Shown here: piece by piece, positions 30,696 to 42,489 of the stretch
Layout: each line of letters opens with the position of its first letter
Numbering within the stretch: position 1 is the first letter of the stretch
Origin: Avena insularis
Taxonomy: Eukaryota > Streptophyta > Magnoliopsida > Poales > Poaceae
Length of the DNA stretch: 64,000 nucleotides
Assembly: GCA_023614405.1 (NCBI GenBank)
Contig: CM042692.1
Span: 123,807,503 to 123,871,502, forward strand
Direction: 5' to 3'
The notes under the pieces: generated by a model
Database searches by the model: none
What the model was told of the DNA's origin: nothing
What the model saw: only the letters and a program-made list of their open reading frames with translations
Program-made: the position numbers and the translations under genes

Positions 30696-32758
30696 TGAAG
30701 GAGATATGCTCTAGAGGCAAATAATAAATAGGTTTTTATTGTCATATCTCAATTAGTTTATAATAATTTCATATTGTGCTATAATTGTGCCAAGTAGAAA
30801 CATTGGTACAGGTGTGGTATGAAACAACCAAGTCCCTAGTAGCCTCTATTGATACTAGTTCGTTGGTCATGAGGATGATCTGGGTTTCAACATCATGGGC
30901 ATTTATGCCGACTGACAACGGGATCATATCATTGGAGAGTGATGTGATTGGACATTCCTCGAAGGATTGCAACATGATCAAGTCATATAGTTCATTGTTG
31001 CAAAAGCTATACCTAGACTCCTTCTCCTTAGACCGTGAGCTCATATTACTCACTATTTCTCGAGGCTGCTTAGACTCCATCAAGTGCCACTTGGTAATAC
31101 AATGGTTATAAAGGTGTACGTTGGATATTCCGAAGGAACAGTAGATGATATGTGACTGCAAGATCGGGATTTGTTCACCCACATGACGGGTAAAGATACA
31201 TATGGCCGGCTTGGTGAGATTACATCCATAAATGTTGCAACATGTGACTCGGTCACGGGGATGTAATACCACGGTAACAAGAAAACATAACTTGTTGTGA
31301 ACGAGATTGAACAAGTCGTATCGAGAAACAAAAGGAAGAGGATGCTACATTTAGCGGTTCCAACGACATTGTCATCAGGAATGCATAGGGGTCACATGGA
31401 TATCCCTGGTCCCTCTGTTGATCATTGATACAGATCATGTCTAGAATTCCCGAGCCATGAGAGAATTTGTAATACGGAATCACAGTAGAAAAAGAGAGAA
31501 AGCCGGAATCGTTCCGCAGAGAGATCCGAAGTTGTTCGGAGAAAGAATAAAGGAAAAGACCGGAAAAGTGTTTTCGGATAAATGGGAATTTAAATATATA
31601 TTTATTATATGTTAAATATGAATTAATATATTCTAAATAATATTTAAGTCAAGATTTATAAAGGCAACTTTTATATTAGGCCAAATCCTCGGAGGGAAAT
31701 AGCCTAAAAGAAAAGCTGCAGAAAAAGAAAGAGAAAAAGGAAAACAGTCAGCCCCGTGGGCGGTGGATAACCGCCACCGCACAGGGCGGCGAGTAGTTGG
31801 GTTGCGCCAGGCGCCGAGCTGGGACGCGGTCGCGCAGCCGGCCCACCCCAGGCCTCCTCTCCCCTCGCCTCTCTAGATGGGCCACCGGGGCATCCGGCCC
31901 ACCCGGGCTGGCCGCTGGCCACTGGGCCACGGGTGAGCGCCGACCCACCCGGCCGCTGGCAGCAGCAGCTGCTGCAGCTGGGCCACTGGGGGCACCGGCC
32001 CACATGGGTCGCCTCGCCAGGCCACCGCGGTGGGAGCTGCTGGGCGCGAGGTGGGCAGCGCCAAGGCCCACCCGGCCATCCCCTTCCCATGCTGCTTTTA
32101 GCTGCTGCTCACTCTGCCTGTTGGGCTGAACTGATTCAGCCATCCGACTGGGGAGCTCCTTTTTCCCCTTTTTTCCTTTGACATTTAGTCCCACATGGCT
32201 TAGCCTTTGAGAAAGGCACACCCTCTTAGCCTATATAAAGGGGTGCCCATGGTAGGACTAAAACACACATAATTTGAGAAGTCCTTTGGTTGACTTTCTC
32301 CCTCCCTCTCTCTATACCTTGTGACAATGGCCCTAAGTCTGGATTATGCGATCAAGGCACACCTGCAGCACGCCGTTGCGCTGCAGGGATTCCTAGCCGG
32401 ATATCAACTTCCACACTCCCGGCGGGATCGGGGAGCCGGAGGTCTCATCGTGCACCGGATGTGTAGGAAGACATGAGGCGCAACACTTGGGGCGCTTAAA
32501 TGTCGTGAGCCGGAGCTGCTGCACGATGAAGATGAAGAAAGAGCATGGGGTGACCTGCGAGGAGCTTCGCGACCTTGAGGTCGGCTACGAGTATGACTAC
32601 TTCAACCATGTTCCCCGCGGAACATTAACCGTGTACGGTCTACAAGGGTATGTATTCTATACGCATTGGTCGTTACCGCATTACTACATAGATAGATCCT
32701 AGGAAGTTTTGGGGTTCCATCGTAGGAATTTTTTTGTTTTCTGCTGCGATCCCCTTCA
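30696..32758 (+). repeat. 3' LTR of element G (2.06 kb)
   Basis: It begins tgaaggagatatgctctaga and ends cgatccccttca before the GCAAG duplication. It includes a GC-rich insert at 31750-32110 built of ggccaccggg-like words, a promoter-like TATA segment at 32232 and a G/C-rich R-U5 region. The open frames across the GC-rich tract on both strands are compositional artefacts. Confidence 0.85.
32232..32239 (+). promoter_or_regulatory. TATA box of the element G LTR
   Basis: The word tatataaa lies in cctatataaaggggtgcc within the 3' LTR, about 530 bp before its end. That is the position expected for the LTR promoter of Angela/BARE-type elements. The truncated 5' LTR lacks this region, so only the 3' copy could fire, outward into element H. 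Confidence 0.65.
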
Positions 32759-33980
32759 GCAAGACTACCCAACAAGAAGTACTCGTGGATGAAGACGGAG
32801 AAGATAAAGAAGTAGAATAAGAAGGCCCCGAGTAGGAGCAGTAGGCACCAAACTACACCACCACCTATGAAGATATCTACGCGCTTGAAGGAATCATACA
32901 GAACATGAGCAACCTCTCCATCAACCTTCGATATGCCATCGCGAACCTCTCAACCCAGTTCACCAATTGGAACAGCCAATGGAACTTGGAAAATTATCCA
33001 CCGTCACCATAATGAGCAACAAAAGACCTTGCAAAAGCCTGAGCTTGGGGATGTGTTCCCTAAGAATTTATATTTGTGCATTAATGAGGTTGTACTGTAG
33101 CTCCGTGAGAGCTTTGAAATATTCGTGTTAGGCTTATTCCAACACTTTGCTTTTTCATTTGCTTTTCGTTTTCGTTTCCTTTTTTTATTTGTTTGTTTTA
33201 TTTTCTCAGTATCTTGCTTGGTCACAAGCCTTTTATATTCTTTAATCCCCATCTTCAAAAATACAAAAATCCTTTTATCTTTTTTTCGATAAAGGGAATT
33301 TGCCTATTGCCTCTTTGCTTCAATATTATTATGAGAGTAATTTGACTTGATTTTTAAAGGAACACATCCTCATAAGGAAGAGGACCGGTAAAGTCACTCA
33401 TGGAAGGTATGTCATATGTCTCCCACTTTAGAAATTTTAAATCTTTATCCTAGTTAGTTGATTTGTTAAGATGCTATGGTGATAGGAGTAATTCAAAATA
33501 GTTAGAGTAAAGCTTTTTATTTGTATGGATAATTAGTTGTGGAAGATTTTTCTATAGTTCTTGTAGCTAACCAAGTCTTGCCTTGAAAATAATATTGCTA
33601 AACAAGTACAATAAGAAAAGTCTCCAATTTATGACTTGTATGCTGAGTGATTGTCTTAGGATTTTACCTTTGAAGATACTTAACCCAATAGATATATTGA
33701 TAGACCTGATGGCACTCTTGAAAGGAGTTGTTTGCTTGAAATAAAGTCTAGTGGGAATTGACATGCATGCCAAATATGAAAGTTATGATTCAAATTTCTT
33801 ATTTATAAATTTTGGAAATGAATTCTAGTTAACGCTTTGATTTCTGGTACATCTGGTACACAAATTCTCTTCTGAATAAGGAATCAAATTCACCCAAATG
33901 TAATACTGATTGCTTTTCTTTTGTAATCCACCGAATTCCTTCCACTGTGAAAGGATCATCCAACTGACGTTGGATTATTT
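32759..33980 (+). mobile_element. Athila-like element H, piece 3
   Basis: After the GCAAG duplication the split ORF resumes (..TTQQEVLVDEDGEDKEVE) and ends YPPSP-stop at 33012. In between it reads TYEDIYALEGIIQNMSNLS with three more stops. Beyond 33012 comes pyrimidine-rich 3' sequence (gcttttcgttttcgtttcc) without coding potential. The right limit against the Gypsy fragment near 33.99 kb is approximate. No LTR of H is recognised. Confidence 0.5.
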
Positions 33981-33989
33981 AATTTCGAA

Positions 33990-35030
33990 GATCACTCTTA
34001 CTTTATACAATTAGTATCATAGTAGCTAATCCTATGAGAGATGTGCCTTCTAATAATTGAATTTGCAGACATTCTAAGTCCATCTTAAACTCTTTTGGTA
34101 ATTCCCAATGCATTGGTTGATTATCTGTGCTCTTCCGACTCAAAGCATTGGCTTGTACATTGGCCTTTTCTGGAGTATAATTGATTATGAGGTCATAATC
34201 TTTAATCAACCCCAACAATATTTTTATCTCATATTCAACTCTTGTTGAGTAAAGAAGTACCCGAGACTGTCCCGATCAGTGAATAACTCACACTTTTCTC
34301 CATAGATAAAATGGCTCCAACTTTAAAAAATAAAATGAAACTGTGCTAGGAGGAACTAGACACTTTTTTGATATAGAAGAAGCTGGTCGACGTGAGAATT
34401 CCGGAAATTCATCCCTGATAGGGAACGAACTCCGATCGCTAGGATGAGCCAACTGCGACCCAACCACTAGGCTATTGCCCCGTTCTCAATGGCTTCAACT
34501 TTTTAATGCAAACACAACTACTGCTAACTCCAAATTATGTGTTGGGTAATTGACTTCATGAGGTTTAAGTTGTCTAGATCCATAAGCAATTACCTTACGA
34601 TCTTGCATAAGTACAACACAATCCATCCTTGGATGCATCACAATATATTGTGTAATCCTAGCCCCTTTCTGGCACTGCTAATAAGACTGGTGTTGTTGTT
34701 AATTTGGTCTTCAACTTTTGAAAACTTGCCTCAAACTTGTCATTCCGCTCTAATGGAGTATTCGTTCTTAGCAATTTTATCATTGGCCCTGCTATCTTTG
34801 AAAATCCTTCAAAAAAATTTGGTAATACCCTATCATTCCTAGGAAACCTCTGATTTCTTTAATATTGGTTGGTGCTTGCCAATGTAATACTGAATGGACT
34901 TTTGTTGGATTTACTGAATATCTATCCTTACTGATAACATATACAAGAAATTCTACCTTATCTAGACAAAATTCATGCTTGCTAAACTTAGAATATAGCT
35001 TATGTTCCCTTAACATTTGTTAGCACCTAG
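33990..35030 (-). pseudogene. Gypsy reverse transcriptase-RNase H fragment
   Basis: Read on the minus strand: LREHKLYSKFSKHEFCLDKVEFLVYVIS, APTNIKEIRGFLGMIGYYQIFLKDF (end of RT), then [31 protein letters not shown] and, after the SINE, CELFTDRDSLGYFFTQQELN and KDYDLIINYTPEKANVQANALSRK (RNase H to connection). These are the conserved lines of chromovirus-type Ty3/Gypsy polymerases. The frame is broken by stops and shifts, and the catalytic Y-x-D-D of RT and the integrase are outside the fragment. The SINE at 34325-34487 interrupts it. Confidence 0.85.
34325..34487 (-). mobile_element. tRNA-derived SINE, Au-like (163 bp), in the Gypsy fragment
   Basis: On the minus strand it begins near gaacggggcaatagcctagtggttggg, which contains an A-box-like TAGCCTAGTGGTTGG. 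Downstream is a B-box-like GAGTTCGTTCCC. It ends in a T-rich tail (..tttcattttatttttt), as in Au SINEs. It is flanked by aatggctccaacttt (34310-34324) and aatggcttcaacttt (34488-34502), a 15 bp target duplication with one mismatch. The promoter boxes imply RNA polymerase III transcription of the source copy. Confidence 0.75.
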
Positions 35031-35822
35031 CTCTAGTATTCGGGACACCATCGCCATTAGTGAACTCTTCTTCTCAAGAAAAGCTTGTTGATGTAAGTTT
35101 GTTATAGTATACATACGATAAGTCGTCATGTTAAGGCCCCAAAGGACCAACACGCTAGAGCTTCAACCATCGACAATGATGGCATCCATAGATCAAAAGA
35201 GTCTGGCCTGAAATCACACTAACAACACGAAAATCGACTAGATCCTAGGAAATTCATACACACGACTCCACGTGCCCTCAATCGGTGCTAGATCGACCAC
35301 CCAAACGAGGATAAGGCCAGAGGACCTTCTTTTGACTTAAGGATGTAACATGCATCTTACCATCCCGAAAAAGACATGGAAAAGCAGCCTAAACAAAGAC
35401 CCCCGCTGGCCAGGGGCAATGGTTTGTCACACCTGCAAGGTCCCAAGGCCACCAGAGGTAGGAGAAATAATTTATATCATAGATAATGGCATCTATTAGG
35501 TTTGATACAATGCACCCCTAGGTAGCGGCTGAGCTAAAAGTTTAATTGGGCATCTAGCGTTCCAAATACAATGTGGCAGAACAATACAAGACATGAAAGT
35601 TCATAATGGAAACTACAAATTGTTCTATGCTAGTAGCAACCTCTAAATTCTGATAGAAATTGTGCAAACATTGAGCACGATTGTAACCTTAGAAAACCTA
35701 ATGCGGTAAAACTCCTTCCTTCACCAAATTTATATCATAGATGGCGTCTATTAAGTCTATTAGACTAGATACATGATGTACCTCCTAGGGAAAATCATTC
35801 GATGATACGGTTGAGGCGCACT
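35031..35822. other. Unassigned stretch
   Basis: Contains phrases such as ccatcgacaatgatggcatcc and a near repeat of atttatatcatagat.atgg.(g/a)tctattaggt at about 35470 and 35728. It may derive from a degraded LINE or LTR element, but no domain or end can be supported. Confidence 0.25.
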
Positions 35823-36458
35823 CACTACATGAAAATGATTTTTTTGCTCTGTATTTAAAATACACAGCAAAGGCCTAAAAACACTTAGCAAAATTTTGCC
35901 GTGTATTTACACTTGGTAAAGAGCAGACAACAAACACCGCGCCGGTAAAGTCGAGTTTGCAGAGTGTTTACATATCTATACTCGTTAAACATCTTTGTCG
36001 AGTATTTAAACCGGTACACTCGGCAAACCGAGAGTTCACAGCACGCAGGAAACGCGACGACATCAGGCATTTGCCAAGTGTTTCCGTTAGACACGCGACA
36101 AAGATAAACGACCAAGATTTCGCCATGTCATCTTGTTCACGAGATTGAGCCACGTCGCCTCTTATTCTTTGACGAGTGTCTCGCGTAAAAATACACGGCA
36201 AATAAAGGATTTTGCCTAGTGTTCCTAACTGCAATACATGGCAATGTTTACACTTTGCCGAGTGTTTCGTATGGTAACACACAATAAATATTTACTCTTT
36301 TCCAAGTGTATTTCCTGGAATACTCGGCAAAGTTTATCTATGTGTCGTGTGTATAACCTGGGATACATGGCAAATTCTAGGAAAAATTTGACAGAATTTC
36401 CCTGTTTTCTATTATATCATGCGTTTCAAAACAAATATGGACAGATATTTATACGTAG
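35823..36458. mobile_element. CACTA-type terminus with TTTGCCGAGTGT repeats
   Basis: It starts CACTACATGAAAATGATTTT and continues with many variants of tttgccgagtgttt / actcggcaaa in both orientations through 36370. This subterminal style is seen in a widespread grass CACTA group distinct from the one at 42144. The other terminus is not certain: a cgtagtg at 36454-36460 overlaps the start of the next LTR. Only a terminal fragment is visible, without transposase. Confidence 0.65.
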
Positions 36459-38096
36459 TGAAAGGACCAACTAAGGTCTACTAGAGAGGGTTGAATAGGA
36501 GACTACTATTTTTTATCTTTCTCTTCAATTTTAGGCTTTTGCACAAAATTAAGTTCTCTAGAGATGTAACTAGGTGAACAGTCCTATATGGAGAGAACAA
36601 CAAGTAACAAAGCAGTAAGGACAAGAAGTAAAGGATAGGAGCAAGGAAACCGAGGAGGAGACACAGAGATGTAGTTCACGTAGTTCACTTCCAAGGAAGC
36701 TATGTCTATGTTGGAGAGGTGTTGGGCCACACAAGGTCACCCAAGCGCCACAAAGGCCTAACCTTCTTCTCCGGTGAACTCACCACAAGGGCGAGCTCAC
36801 ATTCCACTAATTGGTGACCTTGAAGGTGTCAAACGAAACCTTTACAACAAGGTTGAGAGCAATCTCCACAACTCAATTGGAGTGCCCTCAATGAATCCAC
36901 GAAGCTTCACAACACATGTCTGAGCTTCGAGGATGTCCTACACCGTCTAGGGTTCCAAGAACCCAAGAGTAACAAGATCCACAAAGGATGGGTGGGGGAA
37001 TCGAATATCCTTTGGTGAAAGTGTAGAGCTAGGTCACCTCTCCCACTCCTCAAAAGATCAAGAGCTTTGGATGGGTAGGGAGAGAGATCTAGCAAGAATG
37101 AACTCTAGTATTAGTGGAAGAGAAAGAATATTGAAGAGTTAGGTGGGGAGGATGAAGAAGGGGTCCTTAAATAGGTCCTTTCAAATTGAGTTATTTCTTG
37201 GTTCCATGGCACCACTGGTACTACCGGCAGCGAATCCGAACTTTTAGTCAGGCACATTCCAATGGCTCGAAAGTTGTAGGAACTGCCTCAGGGTACGGGC
37301 CGGGAGTTCCGACTGAGTGCGAGCGGAAATTCTGAACGGTACTACCAGCCCAACTTCTAATCAAGTTCTGCTAAAAACATTCTCACAATAGAGAAGATGC
37401 TGAGCTGAGGCATGGCCCCATTGGAACTGGATCGGAACTAGGCCCAAAAGTTCTGGGTCGCGAAACCCCTTACCGGAACTACCGACTGCTTGCTGGAAGT
37501 ATCGATACAGGCACCATAGTCACAAGGCCTAGGAAATGACAAGGCAGTACCAGCTAGAAGTTCCATTCAAAGACAACCAGAACTTCTGACCGGTACTACC
37601 GGTCAACTTCTGACACAAGTTCTGATAAATTAACACCCCGAGATAGAGAACTAACTATAAGAATCCCTGGGGCATTGGAACTTGGTCGGTACTTGTGCCG
37701 GTACTACCACCGATGCCATCCCCACAAATCCTGTGGGCAGAACTATCATTGCTTCATCGGTACTTCTGATTAGAACAGAAACAGCTCAAAGTCTCAGACT
37801 GATCGCTCTCTCGCTAAAAAATGGGAATGCTGTGGAGGTGAAAATGTGGTTTGTGCAAGAAACATGATTCGCTCACATCCTTCCGAAGTGGACCCCCTCT
37901 TGATAGTACGACCTCCTAAAACAACAAACTAAAGAGAAATGCAAAACAAGAAGTATCATGTTCATGAGCCTTCAAGAGATGATTCCACCAACCAAAAACA
38001 TGCACATGAATAAATCCTGCAACTTAGGCACACAATTAAACCATAAGTGGAGTTATAATCAACACCAAAACAGTTAGAGAGATCAATGCCCTTTCA
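36459..38096 (-). repeat. 3' LTR of minus-strand element D (1.64 kb)
   Basis: The minus strand begins TGAAAGGGCATTGATCTC and ends ..TTAGTTGGTCCTTTCA. On its inner side (38097-38114) is the plus-strand tract atctccccctttttggtg, i.e. a polypurine tract AAAAAGGGGGAGAT on the minus strand, which fixes orientation. The LTR contains repeated words around ggtactaccggt and gaacttctgac at 37200-37780. The 5' LTR of D is not in the window: the element is cut at 42143 by the CACTA end. Confidence 0.7.
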
Positions 38097-38186
38097 ATCT
38101 CCCCCTTTTTGGTGTTCGATGACAACCCCATAAAATTTGCATATAAATAGTAAATGAAGTACATTTTTTTTGCAAAGAGAGGCTCC

Positions 38187-39650
38187 TGATGAATGCAAGT
38201 GCACAGATCGTTTGTAGCTAGTTTCGAAGTTCAGATATCGGTCCTACAGGGAGCCCAAAGGTAAGTGTTTATTGGTGAAGTCTCTGTCACACCCGAAGTT
38301 GTCACATGTCTTCGAGTGAATTGACTTCAAGTGTTGAAATAAGAATGGGATTTTGATTAAATGCGATAGATTTAAATAGAACTAAAATGTAAACTTCAGA
38401 AATATAAAGCATAAAAGTAAAGAATGGCTTTGCTTGTTTGTTGTTTCATGCAGATGGCAAAAGAAGGCACGGGGAGATTCAGTTCATGGTCATAGTGACT
38501 GTGCCAGGTGGACGAGTGGTAAATGTACCAATTATAATCTTATAGATATATGTGTAGGCGAGTAACCCATAATTAGCCGGAACTCCTCTTGGTAGATTTC
38601 ATCCCAACTTCAATAATCCTACTAGCCTGCTACCAAAACCATGGTCAGATACTAGACGATTAAGACCCTTCAGGTTGCTTAGCGATTAAGCTCCTTGGAT
38701 CGGACTAATGCAATAAGCACAGTGGTTCCTCGTTATCCTTGAGTCAACTAGCTTTCCATTGATATCCCCGTGTCACCTGAGGGTCGCCGGTCCACTAACA
38801 TACAAGATCTTATCTATGTAGAACAAGGTATCATGTTGTTTGGGCCCTTAATTGGTTAACAAGGATTAGGCATCCCACAAATAGTCAAGCACACATATTA
38901 TAGTATTTAGAATCAATCACAAACTAACAGAAAATATATGAAGGCACATCACATCTCACCAATCCCCTACATCTCCCACACCCAAGGGAATTACTCACAC
39001 ATGGGAGAAGAATGGATCATCAATATAACTGAATAAAGGGAATTCGTCTTGGTATTACCGTGGAGATCCACAATAAGAATAGAAAAATATCCAACACATT
39101 CAAGATGGGAAGAAACAATCTAAAACCCTAGTCTTGCAAGGTGGAGATCCCTCTCTCTCTCAAGTACAAGTAGTGGCTATGGGGGTGTATTGGCTAGGAG
39201 GTCGAAGATCGTGGAGCGAGATGAAGAGCGTCTTCTCCTTCTTCTCCGGATCTCTTCTTTCTCCCTTCTGGATGGTGTGGTGGCTGCTGTGTTGTGTTTC
39301 CATCCTTGGTCCCTTCATGGAAGTTGTCCCTTTTGACAAGACAGAGGCGGCAACAACTATACGGCGGGAACTATACAACCGGAAAAATATTCCTGCCGCA
39401 TAGTTGCTCGTTAAAGCTTCTGTGAGATCCCCTCGCGAGCTTCCAAAGTGGGACTTGCTTTTTTTCTCTAGAATATTGTATTTCTCTAGTTAAATCCTTC
39501 TGTTGACGTTCAGAACCTGAAACACACATTAAAAACCAAGTTTTCTTTGCTACCGAAGTATTAGCGTTAGGTAAAACCAGAAAACAATCAAATCCAGGAG
39601 AAAACCATCAATAAAAGCCATCAAAAATGTGTCGAATCTCATAGCTATCA
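38187..39650 (-). mobile_element. Solo LTR in element D, TSD GCTCC
   Basis: It is bounded by tgatgaatgcaag.. at 38187 and ..catagctatca at 39650, flanked by GCTCC at 38182-38186 and 39651-39655. Read on the minus strand it runs TGATAGC...TTCATCA, the end type of the Athila-like elements E and F, though otherwise different. No interior or second LTR accompanies it, so recombination between LTRs has removed the rest. Removing it rejoins D sequence. Confidence 0.75.
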
Positions 39651-40649
39651 GCTCCCCTAGATGTGTGCATGATATGAAATTTTCTTATGGAATGTAACAT
39701 ACACACACAAGGATAGACTTCCCCCTACCTTTACAAAAACAAGACAAGTGCAACGATACGAGAGTAAGTGAGTAAGGACATACCTTTACACCAACAATCA
39801 TATGGTGAGAGACAATAGACTGGGCAACAATATAGAGAACTCCACCATATACAACCAACCACAAGAATACCACATAGATACCATAGCACATAGTCCCATA
39901 CATAGAGTAGAACAAATAACGAGGTCCACAAGCATACATATATAAATAAGAATGTTCACGAGCATAAAAGGATAAAAGCAAGAACGAGATCATGGCATAC
40001 CCCATGCAAACCCCATAGCAACCTAATAGACATTTCTCCCCCTTTGGCATCAAGACGCTAAAAAGGGGCAAAGACAAAACTACGCCCTCAACCACCAAGA
40101 TATAGAAAGGGAGGCTTAGGGTTCCAGGTGGCATGCGCCCAGCTAGATGGCGGAAGACCAGTCATGGTGTCTTGATCTTCATATTCACTATTAGTCCACT
40201 TGAAATTCTCGCCCACCCATTGGGCCTTGGGCACTATGACAGAGCTTGATTCTAGGGATACATCAATGTTGAGATTCCTCATGATGGTCTTCTCCCTCTT
40301 GACACTGTGCCTCCTGTCCACATAAGCTCAATACTCATGCTGTTGCATGAAGCAAAAATACTTCTTGAGCTTCCTCATCAAGGTCTTGGCCCAAGAGGGC
40401 TGGCTCTCTATCTTGGGGGTAGAACATACCCCTCATGATCATCATCACTAGACACAACCTGGCCTATAGACTTAGTCTTTTCTTTCTCTTGAGTCCTAGC
40501 CTTTTCTTCCAAATAGCAGCCTCCTTTTCCTATTGAGTCCTAGGCTTCACGTGATTTTTCACATGAAGGGATTTCTCCTCATGGATGGAGAAGCCATCCT
40601 CAGGAAACCATGATTTGGTAGCTTGCAACCACTTTGCGTTGATGAGAGT

Positions 40650-41360
40650 CTAAATATAGGGAGCATAGGGGCAAGACCGCTTCTCAAGCATGGCGATCCA
40701 AATCTCATTGTATATGTAGTTCGTCACATCAAGCCTCTCATGGGAATCCTTGTGAAGATAAGTTTGTAGCATGAGGTCAATCTGGAAAGAACGGATCTGA
40801 ACAAAGTTACCTGCCTTGGGAGCAGTAGTGTTTGATACACACGTCACATGATGTAATAGACGGGAAGAAGGTGAGCGCTTTGTCCATTGACTCCCCAACC
40901 TTCAATATAGAGAGGCTCCAAAACTTCAACAGCTGAGGCCTTCTTCGCATGGCATATCCACCCATTTGCCCTGGAACTTGCTTGAATAGGATACCCAAGA
41001 AGATCCGCAAATGCAGACCACTTGGCAGTCAATAGCTGGTTATATGTCATCCACTTCATGGTCACATCCATGGGGTCGAAATCCATGAAGAGAGTGGAGA
41101 ACTGAGCAATGGCTCTCTCATCAAAGTTCTGACGATGTTGCATAATCTTGAGAAGCCCAAACCTCCTACACATGTCAAGGCTTCACCAAAGTAAGTAATC
41201 ATCCTCTCCATGTAGCCCACATTGATATGTTTCCGAGGGGCAAACATATGCTCCAATGGCACATACACTCCAAGATAGATCTCCTCTTGCCGAGAAGTGT
41301 GTAAGAAGGGATCTCTAGTGCGACGATCACAAGGAACAAGATACGGGTCTTTGAAGTGAA
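40650..41360 (-). pseudogene. Protein remnant of element D (Triticeae LTR-element ORF)
   Basis: Pieces in three frames can be read in order: SRQEEIYLGVYVPLEHMFAP, NVGYMERMITYFGEAL, QNFDERAIAQFSTLFMDF, MKWMTYNQLLTAKWSAFADLLGYP, VLEPLYIEGWGVNGQSAHLLP and LDVTNYIYNEIWIAMLEKRS. This succession resembles a protein I know from many Triticeae LTR elements, but I know no function for it. The frame changes near 41170 and 40890 and stops elsewhere show decay. Confidence 0.55.
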
Positions 41361-42489
41361 ACTTTTCGTAAGCTTACAAGGGCCACATGGAAATCTTCTT
41401 ATTGTTGGTTGCGGGGCCCTTGGTGGCTTGCTTCTTGGAGGTAGTAGGTTTCTTCCCTTTGGCCTCAGCTGCATGACAAGCTGCTGAAGGCTTTCTGAGT
41501 GGAGGGATGAACAACCTCAAGATCTTCATCTTCAATCTCTAGTGGAGGACCTGTAACATCACGAGGATTGGGAGACTTGAAAAAATAGGCACAAGAGTGC
41601 TTGTTGCCACCACCAGAACCACCTTCCCCTGAGAAGAAAGCATATAGGAAGGGACGAAACATGGGGTAAGTCCACAAGTTAGATAGGAAAACAAAGTGGA
41701 GATTGAAAAAATACATGGAACGAGAGAATACCCCTGTTCATCGGAAGTTCTGGTGAACATCTGGAACTACTTGCTAAAGCAGTCATCCGAAAATACTGGT
41801 CGCACCCACCAATAGTACCAGTGAGGGCACCACAGGGACATTTCACCAAATATAGAGGAAATGAGAGAAAGATCGACCAATGTATGTCCACAATCTACAC
41901 AAACATGGTCACCCTAGTCTTGCCAAGATCTTCTCGTGAAGTTATGGCCAAAGAACATGCCTAGACATGGTGTGCCCTAACTCAAGCGAAGGAATGAGCA
42001 AGATCTCCATTAATGGATGGAGCTGAGGGAGAATATTGGGGTCCATGGTGGGAGATCGAGGTGGGTAATATTCCCATGGAGCCAATCTGGAGAGGGAGGC
42101 CAGAGATGGAGGATCTGGAGGCGCCTCCATGGGTAGGTCTTCTCACTACAAGAAAAGATTCCTTCCGCAATGAATTGGCGCGACGGTCATCGTAGAAGGC
42201 GCGTCTTCCGCGACGAAATTCTCGGCTCGGCCGTGGCCAATGGAAAACATTTTTTCCAGTTTCACGGGCCTCTACTACGACGGGTCTTCTAAAAACATGG
42301 AGGAAGCTCGGCCATCGCGTGGCAGAAGCAAGATTTTCATTTCCTCGCGTGATGTTGACTTGCCGAAGTCTTTTGAGGTGTGTGGGTCCCGGACGTCAGT
42401 GTCTCTAGTGGACCATACTTTTCGGTCGCGCCTCCCTGATTTGAACTCGATAATGTAGCTCGAGGCGTCTGCCGTTTAGTCAGGCTGCT

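Larger units (their letters stand above)
27528..32758 (+). mobile_element. Copia-type LTR retrotransposon G (Angela/BARE-like), 5.2 kb, TSD GCAAG
   Basis: It opens TGAAGGAGATATGCTCTAGAGG and closes ..ctgctgcgatccccttca, flanked by GCAAG at 27523-27527 and 32759-32763. The LTR text (ctagaggcaaataataaa.., ..ttcatcaggaatgca-like and ..gtggtatgaaacaaccaagtccctagtagcctct) follows the Angela/BARE/WIS pattern in a diverged form. The 5' LTR is cut to ~0.8 kb while the 3' LTR is ~2.06 kb. A deletion has therefore removed the 5' LTR tail, primer site and most of gag-pol. The remaining interior (28330-30695) has no domain that I can recognise. The element cannot be autonomous. Confidence 0.85.
38097..42143 (-). 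mobile_element. Interior of element D (minus strand, truncated by CACTA)
   Basis: It contains the polypurine tract next to the LTR, a nested solo LTR (38187-39650), a protein remnant at 40650-41360, and non-coding sequence. It is truncated on the right at 42143, where CACTACAAGAAAAG begins. Superfamily is uncertain because no RT or integrase is present. Confidence 0.6.

Noticed and set aside
31704..32221. Long overlapping frames on both strands
   Set aside because: They lie in a GC-rich part of the 3' LTR of element G with few stop codons by composition; no domain and frames open in several phases at once.
34400..34487. Possible tRNA gene (A-box-like and B-box-like words)
   Set aside because: No cloverleaf can be drawn, and target duplications plus a T-rich tail show it to be a SINE.
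36454..36460. TAGTG as right terminus of the CACTA-type element at 35823
   Set aside because: It overlaps the TG that starts the LTR of element D, and the 3 bp flanks (act, aaa) do not match.
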